Shown here piece after piece: positions 46,221-52,258 of a DNA stretch of 64,000 nucleotides. The position numbers and the translations under genes were made by a program. The stretch lies in assembly GCF_000218895.1 (NCBI RefSeq), contig NC_015703.1, forward strand, positions 1,053,501-1,117,500, read 5' to 3'. The first letter of the stretch is position 1; each line of letters opens with the position of its first letter. Origin of the DNA: Runella slithyformis DSM 19594 (lineage in GTDB: Bacteria > Bacteroidota > Bacteroidia > Cytophagales > Spirosomataceae). Below the pieces are notes generated by a model. The model searched no databases. It was not told where the DNA came from and was given only the letters and a program-made list of their open reading frames with translations.

Positions 46221-46418
46221 ATGAACAAAACAGAATTTGAATCATTAGACTGTAAACTGTTTGAGCCAATCAGCTATTCTGTTCTCAAGCAAATTCGTGG
46301 TGGAGATAGCACTCATACTCCAATGCCAACTTATAACACTAAATGTAAGTGTAATATTGATGATGGATATACAACACAAGATCCATCTAAGAAAAAGAAG
46401 AGACCTAATATAGCTTAA
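46221..46418 (+). CDS. Graspetide-type precursor peptide 2 (GG leader)
   Basis: 65 residues. Leader FESLDCKLFEPISYSVL then KQIRGG is nearly identical to peptide 1. The core (37 residues) shares only TYN-x2-CxC, TT, SKKKK and a final IA, and carries different spacing of acidic residues (NIDDGYTTQDPS). High leader and low core conservation means both are probably handled by the same enzymes and give two products. It ends four bases before a strong hairpin terminator that separates precursor and enzyme genes. Confidence 0.85.
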   Translation: MNKTEFESLDCKLFEPISYSVLKQIRGGDSTHTPMPTYNTKCKCNIDDGYTTQDPSKKKKRPNIA

Positions 46419-46421
46419 ATC

Positions 46422-46476
46422 AATCAATTTAATGGAGGAAATTTAAAATTCTTATATTTTCTCCATTAAATTGATT
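46422..46476 (+). terminator. Attenuating terminator between precursors and maturases
   Basis: AATCAATTTAATGGAGGAAAT (46422-46442) pairs with ATTTTCTCCATTAAATTGATT (46456-46476), about 20 of 21 bp, with a 13-base loop, followed by TTATT. The stem is AT-rich but long. It should let precursor mRNA accumulate above the enzyme mRNA, as is usual in ribosomal peptide loci. Confidence 0.7.
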
Positions 46477-46499
46477 TTATTAAAATACTTTATATAAAA

Positions 46500-46922
46500 A
46501 TGGTAGTTATATTAACACATCATTCAGATCAAACAAGCAATATAATAATTGATTGGTTGTATGCAAAAAATATAGAATTTTATCGGGTAAATATAGAAGA
46601 CTTTCTTAGCACAAATAATACATTTTATTTATCAAAAAATGGAAAGAAAAATATCTCAATTACTCTGTCTTATAATAAAGTAGTTGAGACACTAAAAAAT
46701 AATGACAAAATCGTATTTTGGTTTAGAAAATGGAGTAACCCTTCTGTTTTAGAAAAGCATTACAAAACAGACACTTTAGAACACCAAGTTGGTGAATTTA
46801 TAGAAAATGAAATTGAAGAGTACCAAAAGTTGTTTTTTGCAGATTTTAAAAATTCTCAATGGTTAAATAATTTAAGTGTACTTGACTTAAAGAAATTTAA
46901 TCTATTATTGATGGGTGAATAG
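46500..46922 (+). pseudogene. gwsG: gwsG-like ATP-grasp ligase, N-terminal fragment (interrupted)
   Basis: The first 136 codons (46500-46907) encode the N-terminal domain of a grasp-with-spasm ATP-grasp ligase: MVVILTHHSDQTSNIIIDWLYAKNIEFYRVNIEDF, and later IVFWFRKWSNPS. After LDLKKFNLL the frame runs into an IS630-type element and stops at 46922. The rest of the enzyme resumes at 47975. As it stands the fragment lacks the ATP-binding core and cannot form ester bonds on the precursors. Joining 46907 to 47975 gives an uninterrupted protein of about 332 residues. Confidence 0.88.
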
Positions 46923-46948
46923 GTTTGTAAAGTTTGTAAATTGCATTT

Positions 46949-47425
46949 ATGAAAGCAAAATACAAACCATCAGATTACGAAATACTACGTCGCCGCTGCG
47001 TGGAGTTGAAAGAAGCGGGTTGGAAGCAGAAGGACATCACCTCGGCTCTTGGACTGACCGAGGGCTGGGTAAGCCAGACGCTGAAAAAGTATCGGGAGTT
47101 GGGGGCGGAAGGCTTGCTGGCCCGAAAGCCGCCAGGTTCGTTGCCTAAACTGACGTCAGAACAGCTTTCGCAGCTTGTCGAAGAGCTTAAACAAGGTGCT
47201 GTCAGCCACGGTTTTCCCGGCCACATCTGGACACGCTCTCGTGTCAACGAGTTGATTGGCAGGCTATTCGGTGTCAGCTACGACCTAACGCAGGTGGGGC
47301 GTATCCTAAAAAAACTGGGATGGAGCTTGCAGAAGCCCGCCAAAAAGGCTCGCCAGCAGAGCAAGCAGAAAGTCCAGCAGTGGCGGGAAGAGACGGTACC
47401 GGAATTAAAAAAAAGCCGAGGATGA
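46949..47425 (+). CDS. IS630 transposase, first frame (DNA-binding part)
   Basis: 158 residues with two helix-turn-helix units: VELKEAGWKQKDITSALGLTEGWVSQTLKKYRE (about 15-50) and a winged-helix segment HIWTRSRVNELIGRLFGVSYDLTQVGRILKKLGW (about 95-130). The frame ends ...ELKKSRG just after a run of eight A (47407-47414). The next frame continues as ...AEDENRAIVYIDESGF, so the catalytic part needs a +1 (or -2) shift, or loss of one A by slippage. Confidence 0.85.
   Translation: MKAKYKPSDYEILRRRCVELKEAGWKQKDITSALGLTEGWVSQTLKKYRELGAEGLLARKPPGSLPKLTSEQLSQLVEELKQGAVSHGFPGHIWTRSRVNELIGRLFGVSYDLTQVGRILKKLGWSLQKPAKKARQQSKQKVQQWREETVPELKKSRG
47407..47414 (+). promoter_or_regulatory. A8 slippage site in the transposase
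   Basis: Eight A after GGAATT. Seven A would give one continuous transposase (ELKK then AEDEN). Runs of this kind cause ribosomal or polymerase slippage in many insertion sequences. The needed change is unusual (+1 or -2 for ribosomes), which favours transcript slippage or a mutation. Confidence 0.5.
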
Positions 47426-47960
47426 GAACCGTGCTATCGTATATATCGATGAATCAGGCTTCTATCTGCTCCCCCTCGTTTGCCGTACGTGGGCACCCAA
47501 GGGTAAAACGCCCATTATCGAGGAGAAGGCGGGCAAAGAACACCTCAGTCTGATCGCCGCGATGGCCCCTAATGGGAGGCTGTACGTCGGCGGACAAGAC
47601 AAGGCATACAATAGTGAGGGGGTGGTTGACTTTCTGGAGTACCTATGCCGCAGGTACCGCAGCAAGGACTTGATCGTGATCTGGGATGGCGCGACCATCC
47701 ACCGTAGCCAAGCCATAAAGGACTTTTTGGCGCGCAAGAAAGGGCGCGTGCACCTTGTGGCCCTGCCTGGTTATAGCCCGGAACTGAACCCGGTCGAGTT
47801 GCTGTGGAGTCAGTTAAAAAGAGAGCTCAAAAACCGGGTATTCCTCGACCTGACAGATTTGGCCGAAGTGTTGAAAGAAAAAATTGAGGAGGTCAGAAAA
47901 GACACGGAATTGCTGGTTTCATTCTTTAAAAAGAAGGAAGTAGCTTTCTTTACAGGATAA
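47409..47960 (+). CDS. IS630 transposase, second frame (DDE catalytic part)
   Basis: Frame open from 47409. It carries the DDE catalytic triad: first Asp in AIVYIDESGFY, second Asp in IVIWDGATIHRS, and Glu in NPVELLWSQLKRELKNR, preceded by the LPGYSPELNP signature of the IS630 family. It has no convincing start of its own before the first Asp, so it is made as a fusion through frameshifting at the A8 run, or the element is dead if the shift is a mutation. Confidence 0.82.
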   Translation, partial: KKAEDENRAIVYIDESGFYLLPLVCRTWAPKGKTPIIEEKAGKEHLSLIAAMAPNGRLYVGGQDKAYNSEGVVDFLEYLCRRYRSKDLIVIWDGATIHRSQAIKDFLARKKGRVHLVALPGYSPELNPVELLWSQLKRELKNRVFLDLTDLAEVLKEKIEEVRKDTELLVSFFKKKEVAFFTG

Positions 47961-47974
47961 TTCATCTATCAATA

Positions 47975-48565
47975 TCTGAAGCAGCAAATGCTGGATTGAG
48001 AATTCCAATGACAATTGTAACTACAAATAAAAATGACCTATTATTATTTAAAAAGGAAGCAGGGACTATTATTACAAAACCGATAGTTGACACTCGGTTT
48101 TTTTATCACAAAAAAAGGACATATGCCTTGTACACTTCTACAATGAGTGACTTAGATATTGAAAATTTGCCAAATTTGTTTTTACCTACACTATTTCAAG
48201 AGTATGTTGAAAAGAAATATGAAATAAGGACGTTCATGTTAGGTGAAACTTTTTTTTCAATGGCTATCTTTTCGCAAAACAATAATAAAACAAAAGTTGA
48301 TTTTAGAGAGTATGATAACGAAGCTCCTAATAGAAATGTCCCATATATATTACCTAAATATATTGAAAAATTACTTTTAAAATTTAGCAAAAAAGTTGGT
48401 TTAAATTCTGGCTCTTTCGATTTAATAAAAACCATTGATGATAATTATGTGTTTTTAGAAGTAAACCCTGCAGGCCAATTTGGTATGGTCTCATATCCTT
48501 GTAATTATTTTTTAGAAGAAAAAATTGCCAATTATCTAATCAATCTTATTCCTATCTATGGATGA
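47975..48565 (+). pseudogene. gwsG: gwsG-like ATP-grasp ligase, C-terminal fragment
   Basis: 196 residues beginning SEAANAGLRIPMTIVTTNK, the usual continuation of the first fragment (GLxIPxT is conserved). The ATP-grasp core follows: EAGTIITKPIV with the ATP-binding Lys, FQEYVEKKYEIRTFMLGE, then SGSFDLIKTIDDNYVFLEVNPAGQFGMVSYPCNYFLEEKIANYL, where the D and ExN metal ligands lie. No good start codon or promoter is evident, so it is probably not made as an active enzyme. It ends ATGGATGA, overlapping the start of the next small gene. Confidence 0.88.
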
Positions 48566-48764
48566 TTTTTTTAATACTGCTAAAAAGTCAATTGCTCATA
48601 AATCTCCTATCTTAGATAAGGTCAAAGGGATTGACTTAGATAATGATGATTCTGAAGATAGAATTATTGGCTTCTCTGAATCTTTACTTTATAATTCTAA
48701 AGAAGTACTCTGTTTTAATTTTTATAAACATATCACACGTGTAATAGATAAGTATGACTTTTAA
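48558..48764 (+). CDS. Small unrecognised protein between ATP-grasp and SPASM genes
   Basis: 68 residues, acidic in the middle (GIDLDNDDSEDRIIGF) and with a C-terminal helix SLLYNSKEVLCFNFYKHITRVIDKYDF. The start overlaps the ATP-grasp stop and its end overlaps the SPASM gene start by 11 bases, so it is translationally coupled on both sides. I do not know a family. It could be a partner or chaperone for the maturases, or a scaffold for leader binding; there is no direct evidence. Confidence 0.55.
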   Translation: MDDFFNTAKKSIAHKSPILDKVKGIDLDNDDSEDRIIGFSESLLYNSKEVLCFNFYKHITRVIDKYDF

Positions 48765-49791
48765 ATTATTTTCATGTTGCATCCCTGTCAGAGGAGCTTT
48801 AAGAAGTACAATTTGTGATGTTCAAAGAAGAACGTTTAGCTTTATACCTAACAAATTGCATGAATTATTAATAGATTATAAAGACAAAGATATAGATTTT
48901 ATAAAAAAACATTTTAACAATGAGTATGACAAACAAATAGAAGAATATTATGATTTCTTACTAAAAAAAGAGTATGTTTTTGCATGTGATAATCCAGAGC
49001 AATTTCCATCAATTGAAATGATTTGGAAAATTCCTTCTGTAATTACTAATGCAGTTATTGACTTTAGTAAGTATTCTAATCACGATATTGTTAAAATTTC
49101 TAAAGAATTAGAGGCTTTAGGATGTTTAGCTATCCAGTTTAGGTTTTATGATCTAGTGGAAATAGACGAAATTCAAAATATTTTACAATTATTTAACTTA
49201 AGCCGTATTCACGATATTCAAATTTTAATGAAGAGTAGTTACAAACAATCCTTTCGAGATTTAGAAAAATTATGCCTTATTAATACAAGAGTATCAATCA
49301 TAATAGTACATTCCAACAAATATAATAAGAAGAAGCAGGCGCGAAATTGCAAAACTCCAATACTATTTATTAAAACCAATATTACCAATCATTCTTTTTG
49401 TGGTTTTGTAAACTATAATCATTTCGTTGTTAATATAACTCATTTCACCGAATCCCAAAAACACAATACTTGCCTAAATCGCAAAATTTCGATAGATACC
49501 GAGGGTAATATCAAAAACTGCCCTTCTATGAGCAAAAGCTATGGCAATATACGTGATACTACACTGCGCGAGGCTATTGAAAAACAAGGATTTAAAGATG
49601 TATGGTATATCCACAAAGACCAAATAGAAATCTGTAAAGATTGTGAGTTTCGGCATATCTGTACCGATTGCAGAGCCTATATACAAGATCCCAACAACAT
49701 TTACTCCAAACCTGCCAAATGCAGCTACAACCCCTACACGGCTACTTGGGGCGAAGATAATCCTACTAACAATCCGTTGCATGGTAAATGA
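48754..49791 (+). CDS. gwsS: Grasp-with-spasm system SPASM-domain peptide maturase
   Basis: 345 residues. The C-terminal SPASM domain is clear: CLNRKISIDTEGNIKNCPSM, then CKDCEFRHICTDCRAYI and KCSYNPY, seven Cys placed to hold auxiliary Fe-S clusters. The N-terminal half has a TIM-barrel-like pattern (VITNAVIDFSKYSNHDIVKISKELEALG) but no CxxxCxxC radical SAM motif; only Cys8/Cys9 and Cys21 occur near the start. It therefore may not be a true radical enzyme. Its stop TGA overlaps the ATG of the corrupted exporter start (ATGA). Confidence 0.85.
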   Translation: MTFKLFSCCIPVRGALRSTICDVQRRTFSFIPNKLHELLIDYKDKDIDFIKKHFNNEYDKQIEEYYDFLLKKEYVFACDNPEQFPSIEMIWKIPSVITNAVIDFSKYSNHDIVKISKELEALGCLAIQFRFYDLVEIDEIQNILQLFNLSRIHDIQILMKSSYKQSFRDLEKLCLINTRVSIIIVHSNKYNKKKQARNCKTPILFIKTNITNHSFCGFVNYNHFVVNITHFTESQKHNTCLNRKISIDTEGNIKNCPSMSKSYGNIRDTTLREAIEKQGFKDVWYIHKDQIEICKDCEFRHICTDCRAYIQDPNNIYSKPAKCSYNPYTATWGEDNPTNNPLHGK

Positions 49792-49901
49792 GTAAATTCC
49801 CTTTCTACCATCAACTCGACACCATCGTCGAAACGTCGAACCGCAGGAACGCCTGCCCGGTGCGGGCCTACGTGTCTGCGTATGATAGCCAAAATGTATG
49901 A
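49788..49901 (+). pseudogene. Corrupted duplicate of the exporter 5' end
   Basis: A 37-codon ORF beginning MSKFPFYHQLDTI, the same as the true exporter start. The segment encoding the catalytic DCGPT is replaced by about 45 bases of GC-rich DNA (from CGTCGAAACG to GGCCTA). The sequence then rejoins at CGTGTCTGCGTATGATAGCC, shared with the real gene but in another frame. The ORF stops at 49901, overlapping the next ATG. It retains the coupling to the SPASM gene. The two copies also differ at synonymous positions, so the duplication is not brand new. Confidence 0.75.
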
Positions 49902-52252
49902 TGAGTAAATTCCCTTTCTACCATCAACTTGACACTATGGACTGTGGGCCGACGTGCTTGCGTATGATAGCCAAGTATCATGGTGTGTCGCATAGCCTTC
50001 AATCGCTTCGACAACTTACCGAAATTGGTAAAGATGGGGTAAATCTACTGGGTATTGTCCAAGCTGCCGAGCACATTGGGTTTAGGACATTGGCCGTTAA
50101 AGTGTCGCTCAAACAGCTATTGGCAGATGCCCCCCTGCCGTGTATTGTTCATTGGCAGCAGAATCATTTTGTGGTGGTAGCCCCCAACCCGCGCGGCTTA
50201 CTGTCCCGATGGGGGAGTTACTTGTTTCGTAAAAAATCCCCCATTGGGGGCAAGGGGGCTGGGCTTTTAGTCGCAGACCCTGCCAAAGGGTTGCTCACTT
50301 ACACCCAAGCAGAGTTTGAATCGGCTTGGGCTACCTCAGTAGAAAATAACGAAAAAGTGGGTATTGCGCTGCTGTTGGAGCCTACGCCACGTTTTTTTGA
50401 AGAAGATGAAAGAAAAGGGCAAGGAGCGAACACCTTAGGGATAGGAACTTTATTTGGTTATGTATTACGGTACAAAAAATTGTTGGCGCAGTTAGGTTTA
50501 GGGCTGTTAGTAGGAAGCGTGCTGCAGTTAGTATTACCTTTTCTGACCCAGTCGGTGGTTGATACGGGTATTCCTACGCACAACCTGCACTTTATTTATC
50601 TTGTATTGGCCGCGCAACTCATGCTTTTTATAGGACGGTTGTCGGTAGATTTTATTCGGGCATGGATTCTGATGCACATCAGTACTCGTATCAATCTCAG
50701 TATTTTATCTGATTTTTTAGCCAAATTGTTACGCTTACCCATTTCGTTTTTGGACAGTAAACAAACGGGCGATATTCTCCAGCGCATCGGCGACCACAGT
50801 CGTATTGAAAGTTTTTTAACAGGAACATCGCTCAACGCCCTCTTTTCGGTACTTACGTTGGTTGTTTATGGAGGTGTGTTATTGGCATATCATACTGCCA
50901 TTTTCGGGGTGTTTCTACTGTTTAGTGTGCTGTATGTCGCTTGGATTGTACTGTTTTTAAAATACCGAAGGCAATTAGACCACAAACGCTTTGCACTCGC
51001 TTCGCAAAACCAAAGCAGCCTGATACAACTTATTACGGGGCTACAGGAAATCAAAATGAACAACGCCGAACACCTCAAGCGTTGGCAATGGGAAAACCTC
51101 CAAGTAAGACAGTTTAAATTGAGTATGAAAGGGTTGGCTATTGGTCAATACCAACAGGCAGGAGCGATGTTTCTCAATGAAGGCAAAAACATCATCATTA
51201 CATTTATGGCCGCTACTGCCGTCGTCAATGGGCAACTTACATTGGGGGGAATGATGGCATTACAGTACATTGTAGGGCAACTAAACAGCCCCGTAGAACA
51301 GATGATTCAGTTTGTTCAACATTGGCAAGATGCCAAAATAAGTTTAGAGCGATTGAATGAGATACATGAGGTGGAAGATGAAAGCCCCCCAACCCCCGAT
51401 GGGGTAGTAAAAATTATCCCCCCATTGGGGGCTGGGGACGGTATACCGCGCGGGCTGTTTTTGCAAAACTTATCTTTCACCTACCCAGGAGCAGGCAATG
51501 AACCTGTGTTAAGAGACATTAATCTGTTTATACCCGCAGGGAAAATAACAGCCATAGTGGGTACAAGCGGGAGCGGAAAAACGACACTTTTAAAGTTATT
51601 ACTTCGATTTTACCCTATTCAAAAAGGAGAAATTCGACTCACCTCCCTCATAGGGTCGGACCCGCAGCGGCGGGCCGTGTCGACGGAGGGGCAGGGGGTG
51701 GGGTTAAACACAATTTCTCACCGATATTGGAGAAGTCAATGTGGAACGGTGCTACAAGATGGGTTTATTTTCTCTGATTCGATTGCCAACAATATCGCTG
51801 TGGGCGATGAGATACCCAATGTATCTAAACTTTTTCACGCAGCCAAAGTTGCTAATATCCAATCCTTTATCGAATCGCTTCCATTAGGTTATAACACTAA
51901 AATTGGGGCAGAAGGCAATGGTATCAGTCAAGGTCAACGCCAACGACTGCTCATTGCACGGGCAGTGTACAAAGACCCCGCTTTTTTGTTTTTTGATGAA
52001 GCTACGAATGCCCTTGATGCCAACAACGAGCGAGTGATTATGGAAAATTTGGAAACATTTTTTAAAGACGGTCCAATGGGTCAGCGAACGGTCGTCGTTG
52101 TGGCACATCGCCTGAGTACGGTCAAAAATGCTGACCAAATTGTGGTGATGGAAAATGGAAAAATCGTCGAACTCGGAACTCATGCACAACTCACAGAATA
52201 CCAAGGCAAATACTACGAATTGGTAAAGAATCAACTCGAATTAGGCAATTAA
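49901..52252 (+). CDS. C39 peptidase-containing ABC exporter (leader-processing)
   Basis: 783 residues. C39 protease (1-140): catalytic Cys in MDCGPTCLRM, His in HWQQNHFVVV, Asp in VADPAKGLLTY. Membrane domain about 160-440. ATPase: Walker A GTSGSGKTTLLKLLL, signature ISQGQRQRLLIARA, Walker B FLFFDEATNALD. It should cut precursors after GG and export the cores. Three stretches are extra: SPIGGKGAGLL near residue 112, SPPTPDGVVKIIPPLGAG near 495, and TSLIGSDPQRRAVSTEGQG near 580. All are encoded by GC-rich hairpin repeats inserted in frame. The last lies inside the ATPase and may impair it. ATG 49898 is an alternative start. Confidence 0.92.
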   Translation: MSKFPFYHQLDTMDCGPTCLRMIAKYHGVSHSLQSLRQLTEIGKDGVNLLGIVQAAEHIGFRTLAVKVSLKQLLADAPLPCIVHWQQNHFVVVAPNPRGLLSRWGSYLFRKKSPIGGKGAGLLVADPAKGLLTYTQAEFESAWATSVENNEKVGIALLLEPTPRFFEEDERKGQGANTLGIGTLFGYVLRYKKLLAQLGLGLLVGSVLQLVLPFLTQSVVDTGIPTHNLHFIYLVLAAQLMLFIGRLSVDFIRAWILMHISTRINLSILSDFLAKLLRLPISFLDSKQTGDILQRIGDHSRIESFLTGTSLNALFSVLTLVVYGGVLLAYHTAIFGVFLLFSVLYVAWIVLFLKYRRQLDHKRFALASQNQSSLIQLITGLQEIKMNNAEHLKRWQWENLQVRQFKLSMKGLAIGQYQQAGAMFLNEGKNIIITFMAATAVVNGQLTLGGMMALQYIVGQLNSPVEQMIQFVQHWQDAKISLERLNEIHEVEDESPPTPDGVVKIIPPLGAGDGIPRGLFLQNLSFTYPGAGNEPVLRDINLFIPAGKITAIVGTSGSGKTTLLKLLLRFYPIQKGEIRLTSLIGSDPQRRAVSTEGQGVGLNTISHRYWRSQCGTVLQDGFIFSDSIANNIAVGDEIPNVSKLFHAAKVANIQSFIESLPLGYNTKIGAEGNGISQGQRQRLLIARAVYKDPAFLFFDEATNALDANNERVIMENLETFFKDGPMGQRTVVVVAHRLSTVKNADQIVVMENGKIVELGTHAQLTEYQGKYYELVKNQLELGN
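50237..50263. repeat. GC-rich repeat inserted in the exporter gene (1)
   Basis: TCCCCCATTGGGGGC followed by AAGGGGGCTGGG. It is placed between the C39 His and Asp motifs and translated as SPIGGKGAG. It shares the core CCCCCATTGGGGGC with the copy at 51417. Confidence 0.7.
51383..51438. repeat. GC-rich inverted repeat pair inserted in the exporter gene (2)
   Basis: AGCCCCCCAACCCCCGATGG... (51383-51404) and TCCCCCCATTGGGGGCTGGG... (51417-51438) are imperfect inverted copies around a 12-base AT-rich spacer. The whole is read in frame between the membrane and ATPase domains, where extra residues are tolerated. Confidence 0.7.
51641..51706. repeat. GC-rich insertion in the ATPase region of the exporter gene (3)
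   Basis: A GC-rich stretch (CACCTCCCTCATAGGGTCGG onward, with the hairpin CCCGC-agc-GGCGGG) encodes TSLIGSDPQRRAVSTEGQGVGL where related exporters have only a few residues between GEIRL and the ISHRYWR strand. Same phase, no stop. Unlike copies 1 and 2 it lacks the CCCCATTGGGG core, so it may be another element type. Confidence 0.6.
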
Positions 52253-52258
52253 CTAACC

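Larger units (their letters stand above)
46908..47972 (+). mobile_element. IS630-family insertion sequence within the ATP-grasp gene
   Basis: 1,065 bases flanked by TA (46906-46907 and 47973-47974), the target duplication of IS630/Tc1-type elements. Including the TA, the ends form a 27-bp imperfect inverted repeat with 20 matches: TATTGAT...TGAAT...TGTAAAG at 46906-46932 against the complement of 47948-47974. The inside encodes a two-frame DDE transposase and is much GC-richer than the surrounding genes, showing a different origin. Removal with one TA restores the host frame exactly. Confidence 0.9.

Noticed and set aside
46905-47966. IS boundaries placed at other nearby TA dinucleotides (46903-46904 and 47967-47968)
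   Set aside because: They also keep frame, but the 27-bp terminal inverted repeat extends to TATTGAT on both sides, which fixes the ends at 46908 and 47972.
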